The notes beneath the pieces were generated by a model. The model did no database searches. It was not told the DNA's origin and saw only the letters and a program-made list of their open reading frames with translations. This document shows, piece by piece, positions 1 to 10,291 of a DNA stretch of 54,296 nucleotides; position 1 is the stretch's first letter; each line of letters opens with the position of its first letter. The stretch lies in the NCBI GenBank assembly GCA_004143605.1, contig AWVY01000008.1:68648-122943 (forward strand), in the 5' to 3' direction. The stretch is from Desulforamulus aquiferis. Lineage in GTDB: Bacteria > Bacillota > Desulfotomaculia > Desulfotomaculales > Desulfotomaculaceae. A program made the translations under genes and the position numbers.

Positions 1-500
1 AGATATTCCACCCACTATCCCAACCTTGGATTCATGGTTTTATCCGCGATGGCCTCACCCCCGGGCACGCTGATTATTATCTTGGCACCCGCTCCGTGAG
101 GCAGTTCTTTTTTACCTCTTCAATAATCATTTGCCTTGGCACAGGATTTATGGCCGGCTCACCCATCGGTACTGACAGACCCGGCTTTGTCACTAGCCCG
201 ATACCAGCACCCCCGTCCAGGATTATCTCTCCGGCTGTGAGGCTAACCTCAGCAATGACGGATAGGCCATGGGTAACATCGATCATCACCCGCATCTTTA
301 GTAACATGGGCCCGACAAAAGCCTCTGCCCCTTTCAAAACGGTCAATCTTTAACTCAACCTGACCGCCCCTAGGTAAAGAAATAGCTATCTCACTGCACT
401 CGGCACCACTGACCAAATACCTGGCCGCAGCCTTTGCAGCGGCTGCAGCACAGCTTCCGGTTGTATATCCGGTTCTTAATTCGCTATTTAAATTGGCCAT
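1..500 (-). CDS. cbiD: CbiD, cobalt-precorrin-5B C1-methyltransferase (partial, frameshifted)
   Basis: CbiD methylates C1 of cobalt-precorrin-5B in the anaerobic (early cobalt) corrin pathway in the cytosol. The N-terminus carries the family signature LRTGYTTGSCAAAA, followed by KDAGDD and DVTHG. These two motifs lie in different frames, so a small indel sits near position 281. Two more shifts occur near 95 and 25: after the latter, ISVPGGEAIADKT and NPRLG continue, but a G is missing from the following G run. The start is ATG at 500, which overlaps the end of cbiA by 17 bases and suggests translational coupling. The C-terminal half lies beyond the window edge. Identity is clear; the frame breaks are probably consensus errors. 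Confidence 0.88.
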
Positions 501-1878
501 TATTTTTCTCCGGCCCTTGGTATTGGGCACATGCAGTTAGGAAGTTTTCTGCTGCCCTGGGATTATATCTAAAATGCAAATGCACATAGGTTGCTAAAAT
601 ATTTCCCTCTACATATCCATCGGACCGATTAGCCTGCCCCCTTCCACCTGTTAGGGTGAATGCTTGACGAGCGTCTATTTCCGAAATGGAAGACCAATGA
701 AATTCATGCCCCCGCAATTCCAATCCAGCATCCCCCAGGATACTTTTTCTTAGTAATTTAGCCTTGACGTAGCCAAGACCTGCTAATTTTTTACCCATTA
801 CGGCCATTGCCGGAACTAAGCCAACCCCTGGATGTACCTCTTGGCTCTGGGAATGTATCTCCTTGCATAGATACATCAGCCCCCCGCATTCTGCATAGAT
901 GGGCATACCATAGGCAGCAGCCTGTTTAATACCCGCCAACATGGCTTTATTGGCTGCTAGGGTAGGGAGAAACTCTTCCGGAAATCCCCCGCCTAAATAG
1001 ATACCTTAATGTTAGCGGGTAAATGTGAATCCTCCAAGGGACTAAACCAATGTATTTCTGCACCCAATTCCTTGAGGTAGTCCAGGCTGTCCTGGTAGTA
1101 AAAATTAAATGCCTGATCCCTTGCCACGCCTACGGGGACCCTGGTTCTGAAAATAGGGGGATTTTCGGGATACACCAAAGGGAAATCCCCTGCTCCCTGT
1201 GCTAAGGAGATTAATCTATCAATATTTATTTCGTCCTCAACCTTAGCTGCCAGCTTAATTAGTGCCTGTTGCAAGTCTTTATTCTCTTCGGCAGGCAGTA
1301 ATCCCAACTGGCGGGCAGGCATGCTTATGCCTTATCTTCTATTAAGGCGCCCAGCAGCGGTAATCCCAATTCACCTTCTATGACTTCCTGAATAAAGTCA
1401 ATATGCCGTTGGCTACCCACACCGTTGGCAATAACCCCCACCAGGTTGACATTGGGATCAAAATGCCGGTAGCCTGCCACCAGTGCCGCAGCACTTCTAG
1501 CCAAGCCCTTGGCGGAAAACACCAGTATCACGGGGGTTCGCAATATCTTAGCAACCTGGGCGGTACTTCCTACCTCCCCTTGACCCCTGGCTCCGTCATA
1601 AAGCCCCATAACGCCTTCTATTAGGGATAGCTCGCTGGTGGCAGAGTGCTTTTGGAATAGGCTTTGGATTGCTTCTGGGGAGCCCATCCAACTATCTAAA
1701 TTATGCGAAACCTTCCCGGCAGCCACCTTATGTAAACCTGTATCAATGTAGTCAGGTCCAACTTTATAGGGTTGTACACTTAATCCCCTTAATCTAAGGC
1801 CGCCAGCAGACCTAGAGCGAGGGTGGTCTTACCCACTCCACTATGTGTTCCTGCCAAACATATCCTGGGTAGATACAT
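484..1878 (-). CDS. cbiA: CbiA, cobyrinate a,c-diamide synthase (frameshifted)
   Basis: Amidates the a and c side chains of (cobalt-)cobyrinate using glutamine and ATP. Start ATG at 1878 follows an AGGTGA ribosome site. The product begins MYLPRICLAGTHSGVGKTT, which contains the P-loop of the dethiobiotin-synthetase-like domain. The C-terminal half is a class I (triad) glutamine amidotransferase domain with the nucleophile region YAECGGLMYL and a late His (TYVHLHF). The reading frame is broken near 1795, 1323 and 985, with homology continuing each time. Reconstructed length is about 465 residues, normal for the family. It lies directly upstream of cbiD in one transcript. No cobalamin riboswitch could be recognised upstream. 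Confidence 0.9.
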
Positions 1879-2125
1879 ATTTTCACCTGATATCTTTTAA
1901 TAAAATTAATATAATCAGTGAAATTATACTTACCACATCTGGAAATACAAGGAATTACTTTCTACAAAAGGATTGCCTTTAATGTCGGTTTTTCGGCAGG
2001 ATTTTATTACTTAAAAGAATAATTTATATATATATGTTAGAATTTCCAATATTTAAAGATAGATTGGAAATACTTAGCTTTGTAGAAAATCAAATTGCTA
2101 ATTATTCTGGAGAGGATGAAACAAA

Positions 2126-2874
2126 TTGGAAGTAAGTCCGTTTATTTTTTCCTGGGGCCCAATTACCCTTAGATGGTATGGCTTCCTAATGATGGTGGCC
2201 GTCCTGCTTGGTACATGGCTAGCTATCAGGGAGCTCGCCGTGTTGGCGTCAAGGAAGACCACATTATTGATATGGTGCTTATCGGAGCACCCATTTCCTG
2301 GCTTGGGGCCAGGGCATATTATGTAATCATGCGTTGGGACTACTACAGTCAAAATCTAATTGAAATACCAATGATTTGGCATGGTGGTCTGGCCCTGCAT
2401 GGCGGCTTAATTACTGCTGTTATTTTCGGCTACTTTTATTGTAGGGTGCGGGGCTTATATTTCTGGCAAATAGCAGATATCGTTGCACCAAGTTTTCCCT
2501 TAGGCCAGGCAATTGGCCGCTGGGGCAACTTCTTTAATCAAGAGGCCTATGGATATCCGACCAATCTGCCCTGGGCTATGTATATTGATGGTGCCTACCG
2601 CCATCCAACCTTCTTATATGAATCCCTGTGGAACTTCCTTGTTTTTGCAGTCCTAATGTTCCGTCGTAAAAAGGAGGTTTTTCATGGTCATCTCTTTGCT
2701 ATCTACCTGGCCCTATATTCAGTAGGTAGATTCTTTATTGAAGGACTGCGAACAGACAGTCTCATGATCGGTCCCTTAAGGGCCGCCCAGGTGGTCAGTG
2801 TGCTGCTCTTTGCCCTGGCGGTAGCAGGCTATATTTATCTCTCTAAAAGACACCAAAACAAGCTGATAAGGTAA
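2126..2874 (+). CDS. lgt: Lgt, prolipoprotein diacylglyceryl transferase (one frameshift)
   Basis: Membrane enzyme that transfers diacylglycerol from phosphatidylglycerol to the lipobox Cys of prelipoproteins, the first step of lipoprotein maturation. Several hydrophobic segments are visible, with the Lgt signature GRWGNFFNQEAYG and a second conserved block FLYESLWN and GRFFIEGLRTDS. The start is TTG at 2126, preceded by GGAGAGGA at 2109-2116. A missing base near 2232 shifts the frame after WLAIRE; the homology resumes with ARRVGVKEDHII. Reconstructed length about 250 residues, normal for Lgt. Its substrates in this window include the GerMN lipoprotein, the lipoprotein at 10.3 kb and the ABC binding protein at 52 kb. 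A terminator follows immediately. Confidence 0.95.
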
Positions 2875-2894
2875 AATTATCCTTAGCTCTTAAG

Positions 2895-2929
2895 AAGCCC
2901 TTCCTTTTATATAAAGTCCGGGCTTTTTT
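2895..2929 (+). terminator. Intrinsic terminator after lgt
   Basis: AAGCCC at 2895-2900 pairs with GGGCTT at 2920-2925 and is followed by a T run. It sits 20 bases behind the lgt stop codon. Confidence 0.75.
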
Positions 2930-3190
2930 GATGAAGCACTTCTATACATCATTTTATCCTATTTATTAAAAAAAGACTGTTTCAGGTGAAAATTAATGAT
3001 TTTAGTCATATTCATGACATTTGCTCCTAAATATGAGGTATGAGGTAATACCTTTTCGTTTGCACGTCCAATTAGATAGGTATATGATAATGGTATTAAA
3101 AATCTAGTTAGTTAATTTAAACAAAAATTGTGAGGCGTATATAAAATGATGCCCGAAGGTCCTTAGGCAGAGCTGAACCACATCGTTTTA
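2930..3190 (+). promoter_or_regulatory. Intergenic leader of the SulP gene with a closed stem-loop
   Basis: A 260-base gap with no gene. At its end TAAAATGATG (3142-3151) pairs over all ten bases, with one G-U pair, with CATCGTTTTA (3181-3190). It encloses a 29-base, comparatively GC-rich loop (3152-3180) containing CCCGAAGG and GAGCTGAACC. The stem ends just before the SulP start region. I could not match it to a known riboswitch consensus. No T run follows, so it is not an ordinary terminator. Confidence 0.45.
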
Positions 3191-3217
3191 AAAAACATGA
3201 TAGGTGGCTATAAGCAG

Positions 3218-4906
3218 ATGCAACTAGAATATGGACTTTCAAAACTGAAAATCAAATTTTCTGGCCGGATGGAAGGTTACAATTCAGCTATACTACGTAA
3301 AGACATTACTGCAGGCATAATTGTAGGTATTGTAGCTATCCCCCTATCCCTTGCCTTTGCCATTGCTTCAGGGGTAAAACCTGAGTATGGTATTTATACC
3401 AGCGTTATTGCCGGCTTGATAGTTGCCTTATTTGGCGGTTCACGGGTTCAGATAGCCGGTCCTACCGGTGCCTTTGTACCTATTTTGCTCTCCATTGTTT
3501 TGTTATATGGATATGAGAATTTACTGATTGCAACTTTTCTTTCCGGGATCATTCTATTGCTAATGGGCATAACCAAACTGGGAGTATTAATTAAATTTAT
3601 TCCCCGGCCTGTAACCGTAGGTTTTACATCGGGCATAGCGGTAATAATTTTTGCGGGCAAATTGATACCTTTTTAGGGCTTCAAGGGGTATTAAAGCATG
3701 AGTATTTCCTGCAAAACATTTCAGAAATCGGTAAACATTTACACACAATCCATATGCCCAGCGTTATTGTATCTGTTATTTGTTTAGCGGTTTTAATAAC
3801 CTGTCCTAAATTAGTTCCAGCTTTACCAGGTCCCTTCCTAGGAATTATAGCCTCGACTCTGGTTGCTACTTTCTTTTTTAATGGTTCTGTGGAAACCATT
3901 GGCAGCAAATTTGGTGAAATTTCTACAGCATTTCCCGAAATTCGTCTGCCCCAGATTACCATGGACCGAATAAACCTGCTGATAGGACCTGCCCTGGCCA
4001 TAGCAATTTTGGGAAGCATTGAGTCCCTCCTATCCTGCGTTGTTAGCGACGAGATGACTGGTCATAAACATGATAGTAATAAGGAGCTAGTCGGCCAGGG
4101 AATCGCCAATATTGTGACCCCTATGTTCGGAGGTATTGCTGCCACCGGCGCCATAGCCCGCACAGCCACGAATATCAAAAACGGTGGAAAAACACCCGTG
4201 GCAGGAATCATTCATTCTTTGACAGTGCTCCTTTTAGTCTTTACATTGGCACCCCTGGTTTCACGTATACCCTTGGCCAGTATGGCGCCTATTTTAATGG
4301 TGGTGGCTTGGAATATGAGCGAACAGAAACAATTTTTTTCATCTATTAAAAACTACAAAAAGTGATGCCTTGGTATTAATAATAACTTTTATCCTCACCA
4401 TATTGTTAGATTTGACCGTGGCAGTAGGCTTTGGCCTGCTTTTAGCGGCAGCATTATTTGTTAACCGCATGAGCGATACCCTCTCTGTAGAAAAGGTGTT
4501 ACCAAACCGTAATTTAAGGGAAAAGGTAACACCTGAAGTTGTTAATCCTTATCATGACTGCCCTCAAATAAGTATCTATACAATCAATGGAGCGCTATTC
4601 TTCGGGGCTGTTGAAACCTTTGAAACAACTTTAACACAATGTATTAAAGCTAAACCAAAGCTATTGATATTAAGACTTGGTAATGTTTTCGTATTAGACG
4701 CCACCGCAGAGGTAGCCCTAGAGAAAATAGTAGAGACATTTCATAAAGAAAAGGGTCTTGTCCTTATCACAGGACTAAAAAAACAACCTAAAGAAATCCT
4801 CAGAAAATCTGGACTTTATGAAAAAATAGGTGAGCAAAACTTCTATGCCCGGACCGGATTAGCTATCAGCGATGCCTTCTGCATATCGATTCAGAAAGAT
4901 GTTTAG
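3218..4906 (+). CDS. SulP-family anion permease with STAS domain (frameshifted)
   Basis: Multi-pass inner-membrane anion transporter; members carry sulfate, bicarbonate or related anions, and the substrate cannot be told from sequence. The N-terminus has the SulP block [21 protein letters not shown], then [16 protein letters not shown]. The middle has the [20 protein letters not shown] motif. The last 120 residues (from about [14 protein letters not shown]) form a cytoplasmic STAS domain. Frame breaks occur near 3665 (a C lost before AAATTGAT) and near 4352 (an extra A in an A run), giving a reconstructed protein of about 560 residues. ATG 3197 has no ribosome site; ATG 3218 follows AGGTGG at 3202-3207 and is preferred. 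It is monocistronic and ends at a bidirectional terminator. Confidence 0.9.
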
Positions 4907-4973
4907 GCTGCAGCCATGACGCCTTTTATGAGTGTAAAAGACTTTCAAAACAATTAACAATATAGAGCATCAA

Positions 4974-5006
4974 AAAGCCGGAGAGCAAAAATTAATCTCC
5001 GGCTTT
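4974..5006. terminator. Bidirectional terminator between sulP and yibE/F
   Basis: Perfect 11-bp inverted repeat AAAGCCGGAGA / TCTCCGGCTTT with an 11-base loop, lying between convergent genes and flanked by A and T runs. Confidence 0.85.
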
Positions 5007-5011
5007 AGCTT

Positions 5012-6171
5012 TCATTTAGTTGAATCTTTTTTTTCAAACCTGGTAAACAGCATGCCAGCCACAACCGCGGTAATGGGGATGGCTAAGATTAGGCCAATGC
5101 TGCCTGTTAGAGCGCGAACAATTTCTGTGGCAATTAAATCCAGGTTTATTATTTTTAAGAAGGGCATTTCATAGGCCATAAAAATTAATATAAGGGGAAT
5201 GGCCCCACCTGTATAGGCCAAAATCAAAGTATTAGCCATGGTACCCATTATATCTCTACCCACATTCATACCTGCCTGAACTAATTCCTTCTTTTTAAGC
5301 AAAGGATTTACTCTTTTAACTTCTTCAATGGCCGATGCTACTGAAATTCCTACATCCATTACCGCCCCTAAAGCACCAATAATCATTCCGGCGAAAAGCA
5401 AGCCCTGGAAATTAAAGTCCACCTGTTGGGGAATATATAGCAGCATCTGCATTTCCTCACTGCTGAAGCCTGTCAGTCTGGCAGCTTTACCCACCAGCAT
5501 GGCTAAAACACCTGCTACCACAACACCGCTGGTGGTGCCAATGATGCCCGAAAAGGTCTTAATATTAAAGCCATGCACCAAAATCATGGTGAAGGAGGTC
5601 AAAACAGCAGCTACAAATACGGTGGACAGGATAGGGTCATAGCCCTTAAACAACATGGGCAGCAGGATATAAAAAATACCCGCCCCGGTTACGCCCAGTG
5701 AGATAACCGATTTTAACCCCTTTATCCCTCCAATTACGATCATAATCAGCGCAAAAAACCCGTCAGATAATAAAGCTTCTTATCCCTGGCAAAATCCGAA
5801 ACAAAGGCACCGGTAATCTTTCCCTCATCAACCATCAGGGATAATACAACCTCATCTCCAGGATTGACTATTACAGCCATGCCTAGTTGGGCGGGTACCA
5901 TATGAGTGAGTATCAATTCTTCACCTTTAAAGTCGCCGCTGAGCATTTTAACGGTCAGAATTTGCTCCTTATCCTGGACCCAGCCTTCCATTACCGGGTC
6001 AATTTCTTGCCCTTCGATTACCTTCAATACCTTGGCCCGAACGATTACTTCCTTTTCAACTGCAGGTTCATGTATATCATTTTCATTAGCCAGGACCTGT
6101 CCAGCAAATAACAGTGACAAAATCAGCATCAGGATAGGCAATATAGCAAATCTTTTCATAACACACCCCAT
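5012..6171 (-). CDS. YibE/F-family membrane protein (one frameshift)
   Basis: YibE/F proteins are multi-pass membrane proteins of unresolved function common in Firmicutes. The first 30 residues form a signal or anchor segment (LPILMLILSLLFAGQVLA). A soluble beta-rich region of about 110 residues follows, then seven or so membrane helices, including GAVMDVGISVASAIEEV, a conserved family block. The frame breaks near 5752, where RDKKLYYLTGF should run on into a helix starting ALIMIVIGGIKGL. The two halves together give about 385 residues, the usual length. Start ATG at 6171, with a second in-frame ATG four codons later. It converges on sulP, and nothing nearby defines its role. Confidence 0.85.
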
Positions 6172-6286
6172 ACTTAAGAATATTCGACAATAACCTTACT
6201 AGATTGTACTTTAACTAGTTAATTCCCGGCAACCTTCAAAAATGGCTTTTCCGGGAATTTGGGCTTTTCTAGGGTAGTAATTTGTC

Positions 6287-6905
6287 TTAAATATACTCCT
6301 GATCCAATTTGTTAATATTTGCACGTCCTGAGGACAACTCCACCAGTTTTGCAGCTAATACCTCAAATTCTTCTAATAATATTTGAGCTCTAATTAATGC
6401 CCGATCCGTTACTAAAACCTCAATTATGTTAGCACCCGATTTTTCAATTGCCTTCTTCACCCTACCAAACAAATTTAGGTCAAACTGTACAGTAAAAGCT
6501 TGGGCTAAACGCCTGGTGACTAAACCAGCCTCTGCGATTCCTAAGGTGCTGGTCTGGGAATAGGCCCTGACTAATCCCCCTGCCCCTAATAACACTCCAC
6601 CATAGTAGCGGGTAACTACCAGAGCTACCCTTAGTAAGTTTTCGCCCCTAATAACGTTTAAAACTGGCCTTCCCGCTGTTCCACTGGGTTCACCATCATC
6701 ACTGCACTTTTCCTGATCTTCTGAAATTCGATAGGCATAGACATTATGGGTAGCTTCCCTATGGAGTTTACCAACGGCCCGGATAAAATCCATGGCCTCC
6801 TCCTCGTTCGGAACGGGTTTAACAGTGGCAATAAATCGAGATTTTTAATAATTAATTCAGCGACAGCTCTTTGGAAACCGTGCAATAGCTTAGCAAAATT
6901 CTCAT
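6287..6905 (-). CDS. YigZ/IMPACT-family protein (frameshifted N-terminus)
   Basis: Members of the UPF0029/IMPACT family are small cytosolic proteins of uncertain role, linked to translation control. The signature HREATHNVYAYRI and DDGEPSGTAGRPVLNVI is present, followed by YYGGVLLGAGGLVRAYS. The N-terminus is hidden by two missing bases (near 6867 and 6845). Rebuilt, it starts around LLSYCTVSKE, followed by VAELIIKNSRFIATVKPV, typical of the family. ATG at 6905 lies too close to the GAAGGGA ribosome site, so the TTG at 6896 with 8-base spacing may be the true start. Length about 205 residues. The gene is divergent from cbiL. Confidence 0.85.
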
Positions 6906-7000
6906 TCCCTTCTGTCTTAAATCGTGGACACCTTTGAGGATAAATGGTATTATTTCCAAAGACAAGTGATTTTTGGTATTTTTTATAATCGGAGGCTGAA

Positions 7001-7704
7001 ATGAAAGGAATTTTATATGGCATTGGTGTAGGTCCCGGTGACCCCGAGCTGATTACAGTTAAAGCTGTAAATATCTTAAAAAATATTGATGTGGTGATAG
7101 GGCCAAGAACTCAAAAAAAGGGGTCAAGTCTGGCATTGGATATTGCCTCACCTTATTTAAAACCTGATGCAGAGATATTGGAACTGGTTTTCCCCATGGT
7201 TTACGAGGAGGAAACCTTAAATACAGCCTGGGAAAGCAGCTCGAATGAGATATTAAACCAATTAAACCTAGGCAAAAAAGTAGCCTTCCTAACCCTTGGT
7301 GACCCAATGCTTTACAGCACCTATATTTATATATACAGGTTACTTTCTAAAAAGGCTGCCCAGATAGAAACAATTCCAGGTATCACGTCCTTTTGTGCAG
7401 CCGCCAGCAGGCTTGGGTTTCCCCTTGCAGATACCAATGATATAATCTCCATTGTACCGGCTACCTGTGAACGAAAGGATTTAGACCGTGCCCTTGCTAT
7501 TTCAGACACAGTGGTCTTAATGAAGGTTTCAAAGGATTTCCCAGGAATCATTAAAAGTCTCCAGACTAATAACCTCGCTGATAATGCCGTGATGATCAGC
7601 AAGTGCGGCCACCCTGAAGAGTCAATTCATTACAATTTAACAAGCCAGGAGCTCTTAAGCCAAACTATCTCTCCACCATTTTAGCAAAACGTTCATCCAA
7701 GTAA
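7001..7704 (+). CDS. cbiL: CbiL, cobalt-factor II C20-methyltransferase
   Basis: SAM-dependent methylation of C20 of (cobalt-)precorrin-2 in corrin synthesis. The N-terminal GILYGIGVGPGDPELITVKA is the classic tetrapyrrole-methylase motif; FLTLGDPMLYSTYIY and IPGITSFCAAASRLG follow. The open frame stops at 7684 with an atypical tail. Restoring one A near 7664 gives YLSTILAKRSSK and a stop at 7704, matching the family's usual C-terminus, so this end is taken. About 233 residues. It lies 5 kb from cbiA/cbiD on the opposite strand, so the corrin genes here are not one operon. Confidence 0.9.
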
Positions 7705-7716
7705 ATAAATATAGCC

Positions 7717-7751
7717 CAGCCCTCTGACTGATAAAATCATCCAGAGGGCTG
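7717..7751. terminator. Terminator between cbiL and the GerMN gene
   Basis: CAGCCCTCT at 7717-7725 pairs with AGAGGGCTG at 7743-7751 between two convergent genes. T-rich flanks occur on the plus strand. Confidence 0.75.
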
Positions 7752-7755
7752 TGAT

Positions 7756-8268
7756 TTATTTATTAATGGTACTTTCGTCCCTTGCCAAAGGCTTATCATA
7801 AACAGCATGCCCTGTTGTTAAGGGGCTGCGCTCTACCAGTAACTGCACTTTATTAAATTCTGGCAATTGGGTAATGGTATTAACAATAGCGTTTACAGCG
7901 ATGAATTCCCCGGTGCTACCCTGCATATTAGCTAAAGCCTGATTAAAGTTTAAGGTAATGGTATCTCCATCCTTTTGATAGTAGATCAATTCTGTTCCCT
8001 CCGGTATCACCGGGTTCAGCTTATCAGGCTTAGCAAGCTCATTAACGAGTGCTACCACCATATCATTAGGTTTGTCAATTTCTCTTTCAACAGGTACAAG
8101 GGCATCAGCCTGCTCATTAGCAAAATACAGGACAACCTTAACTCTTTCAGGAGACGGTTCTTGTTCTACTAGGACAGGTGCTGCCTCCTGATCAGTTTTA
8201 CTGTTTCCACACCCAACTACTATAAGAGAAAGGATCATCATGACTACCAAAATAGTGTATTTTTTCAT
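7756..8268 (-). CDS. GerMN-domain lipoprotein
   Basis: A 170-residue lipoprotein. The signal peptide ends in the lipobox VVGCG (Cys about residue 20), so it should be anchored outside the membrane by Lgt. Residues about 45-150 form one GerMN domain, with the pattern VVLYFANEQADALVPVER, then the TLNFNQALANM and NAIVNTITQLP blocks typical of sporulation/germination GerM proteins. B. subtilis GerM has two such domains; this protein has one. Start ATG with an AGGAGGATACT leader. A role in spore or envelope assembly is family knowledge, not shown here. Confidence 0.88.
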   Translation of the reverse strand: MKKYTILVVMMILSLIVVGCGNSKTDQEAAPVLVEQEPSPERVKVVLYFANEQADALVPVEREIDKPNDMVVALVNELAKPDKLNPVIPEGTELIYYQKDGDTITLNFNQALANMQGSTGEFIAVNAIVNTITQLPEFNKVQLLVERSPLTTGHAVYDKPLARDESTINK

Positions 8269-8433
8269 AGTATCCTCCTGAATTTTTATTACTAATGGAG
8301 TTTACCATATTTCCAACCAATTTAGCTACACTAAAAAGCAAGGCACAAACTTACAAAATATGGTTTTGGACAATCTCAGAAAAATCCAGAGGATAAGCCC
8401 TATAATCTACCTTTAATCGTTTTAATGAATAAG

Positions 8434-8460
8434 TTAAACCTCAGGAAGCCTGAGGTTTAA
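8434..8460 (-). terminator. Terminator after the NlpC/P60 gene
   Basis: Perfect 12-bp palindrome arms TTAAACCTCAGG / CCTGAGGTTTAA with a 3-base loop, eight bases behind the stop codon of the hydrolase gene. The minus-strand tail is T-rich. Confidence 0.8.
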
Positions 8461-8467
8461 CTGTTGC

Positions 8468-9133
8468 TTAAAGTATTTTATTGGCGCCTCTATATCGAGG
8501 TCCCCAATAGTTGTCATTCATTGAGTCAATCCTAATTCCTCTGGAACTAGAAGAATGAATAAATTTATTATCCCCGATATAAATACCTGAATGGTTTATC
8601 CCATTACCACCGGTATTAAAAAATACTAAATCACCTGGTTGTAATTCTTCTTTTTTAATAATAGTACCTGAATTATATTGTCCGGCTGCAGTGTGCACTA
8701 GGTCTATACCAAAATTCTTAAAAACATACTTAACATAACCGGAACAATCAAACCCCGCCGGTGTATCCCCACCGGAACGATATCTTACCCCAATATATTC
8801 TTTAGCATATTCCAACACTGCCTGTGCTCTGTCAACTATTCCCCTGGAAGCCAGCTCTTGCTCTTGTCTCTGCTCTTCAGTAAGGGTTCTAAAGGATTGC
8901 TGGTTTGCTGCTTGTTCAGGCAGCTCCAGAATCATGCCCGGTTGCAGATTTGTACTACTGAGATTATTTAAATTTTGAAGTACATCCACTGTGGTACCAT
9001 TCTTATTTGCAATTGACCAAAGGGTATCTCCTTTTTCCACTGTTACTTGGGCTGCCATTGCCGGACTCGCCAGTAGTATTAATGGCAAAGACACTAAAAC
9101 CACCCATGTCCCGATGCGCTTGCTAAATGTCAA
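8468..9133 (-). CDS. LysM - NlpC/P60 peptidoglycan endopeptidase
   Basis: Secreted cell-wall hydrolase of 221 residues. Residues 1-27 are a Sec signal peptide ending SPAMA. A single LysM domain (about 28-71, VEKGDTLWSIANKNGTTVDV) binds peptidoglycan. Residues about 105-221 are an NlpC/P60 cysteine peptidase with catalytic Cys in GFDCSGYVKYVF and His in INHSGIYIG, plus a further FIHSSS. Start is TTG at 9133 after GGGGAAG. It lies directly behind a c-di-AMP riboswitch, in line with the known link between c-di-AMP and wall or osmotic homeostasis. The frame is intact. Confidence 0.93.
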   Translation of the reverse strand: MTFSKRIGTWVVLVSLPLILLASPAMAAQVTVEKGDTLWSIANKNGTTVDVLQNLNNLSSTNLQPGMILELPEQAANQQSFRTLTEEQRQEQELASRGIVDRAQAVLEYAKEYIGVRYRSGGDTPAGFDCSGYVKYVFKNFGIDLVHTAAGQYNSGTIIKKEELQPGDLVFFNTGGNGINHSGIYIGDNKFIHSSSSRGIRIDSMNDNYWGPRYRGANKIL

Positions 9134-9151
9134 CTACACTTCCCCGCTTTC

Positions 9152-9260
9152 TACGCCTACGGAGTTAGCTGACGGGTTCGGACCGAAAGTAGCCCGCTAC
9201 CGAGGTAGTTCACCCCCAAAAGATTGGTTCCCCCGTTTTCCCAAAAAGAAATTAGGCGTT
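9152..9260 (-). promoter_or_regulatory. c-di-AMP (ydaO-yuaA) riboswitch upstream of the NlpC/P60 gene
   Basis: On the minus strand CGCCTA (9258-9253) and TAGGCG (9159-9154) close the P1 stem. Between them are conserved ydaO blocks: an ACGGGGGAACC-type segment, GGGGGTGAA, and the 3' block GAACCCGTCAGCTAAC followed by TCCGTAGGCG. The layout matches the second copy at 21.7 kb. In this class ligand binding normally lowers expression of the downstream wall hydrolase. No separate terminator hairpin is obvious; the element ends about 20 bases before the TTG start. Confidence 0.88.
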
Positions 9261-9440
9261 TCTTAATATCGTATAAATTTAATTCGCCAAAAGTTTCCAC
9301 TTTCCTGCAAAAACTAGATAATTATTTCACTTATTGCCTAAAGTTCTATAAAGATGTAAATATTTCTAATAATTCTTTATGTATTTGGAAACAATTAAAA
9401 TTGCTTCGAAAAACACTGCTTTAAATTAAGGAGAATATCT

Positions 9441-10133
9441 ATGACTCTATCCCAGGCTACCTGGAACTGTACTCGTCTAATGTTAAATGTAGCCCTGCCA
9501 ATTAAAGCAGTAATAAATCCTCCCCGTAAAAGAAACACTCACCGTTTCTGCAACCTACAGGCCATAGGAATTTTGAAAAGAGATGGTCTTCGAAAAGAGG
9601 CCTTGTTGTTACAATCCGGCGTTGACTCCTTGAACGAAGGTGCCATCTGGTGTGATACAGGTTTTAAATACATCAGTCACTATTACAATCCCCATGTAGG
9701 TGCAGGTCTTTGGAATGGCCCGGATGCACCGACAGAGTGTCAGTCCTATTTCAACCGAGCAGTTGAGATGTGGCGGAGGGGGTATCGTGAGCAGGCAATT
9801 TTTTACCTGGGAGCAGCCACCCATATTATGCAGGACCTTTGTGTTCCCCATCATGCCAGTGGTCTTGTTTTCAATGGACACCAATATTTTGAGTACTGGG
9901 CTCGCAAACACTATGAAGACTTCGCAATTAATTCCTGCGGCATTTATAAAATTATTAATTCAGCAAGTGATTGGGTAAGGGAAAATGCATTTTTTTCGTC
10001 AATCTATTTACCCACAGTTTCGGAAAATGCTCAAATTACTTCTATTGAAAAGACCGTTGAAATTCTCCTTGAACGGGCACAAAGAACTACTGCAGGCTTC
10101 CTGCATTTATTTTGTAAAAGTGTTTTGAATTGA
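9441..10133 (+). CDS. Zinc-dependent phospholipase C-like protein
   Basis: A 230-residue protein of the zinc phospholipase C / S1-P1 nuclease fold. Expected metal ligands can be traced: Trp 8, His in NTHRFCNLQAIG, Asp in IWCDTGF, His in YISHYYNPH, the HIMQDLCVPHHA motif (His, Asp, His) and the GHQYFEYW His/Glu pair. Unlike Bacillus PLC there is no clear signal peptide, so location is uncertain. Start ATG follows AAGGAGAATATCT. It is monocistronic. Hydrolysis of phospholipid head groups is the family activity; the substrate here is unproven. Confidence 0.8.
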   Translation: MTLSQATWNCTRLMLNVALPIKAVINPPRKRNTHRFCNLQAIGILKRDGLRKEALLLQSGVDSLNEGAIWCDTGFKYISHYYNPHVGAGLWNGPDAPTECQSYFNRAVEMWRRGYREQAIFYLGAATHIMQDLCVPHHASGLVFNGHQYFEYWARKHYEDFAINSCGIYKIINSASDWVRENAFFSSIYLPTVSENAQITSIEKTVEILLERAQRTTAGFLHLFCKSVLN

Positions 10134-10291
10134 TAAATCCTTGCTATTAAGTTAGGCTCTACTATTTACCAATTAACTAAAATAAGTTTATAATTCCCAA
10201 TAAATGAGCCCTAGGTTTAGTGAAACACTTTACTAAAATCTCCGTCTAGTATAAAGAACACATTAACAGCATTCTAAAAAGGAGAGCAGCC

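Noticed and set aside
1879..2100. Cobalamin riboswitch upstream of cbiA
   Set aside because: No B12-box-like block or matching long-range stems could be recognised in the gap; only an ATTGGAA-type inverted repeat near 2040-2090 is present.
7001..7023. Long N-terminal extension of the YigZ protein overlapping cbiL
   Set aside because: The extended frame lacks a ribosome site and family homology; the family-like N-terminus starts at 6905/6896 after repairing two missing bases.
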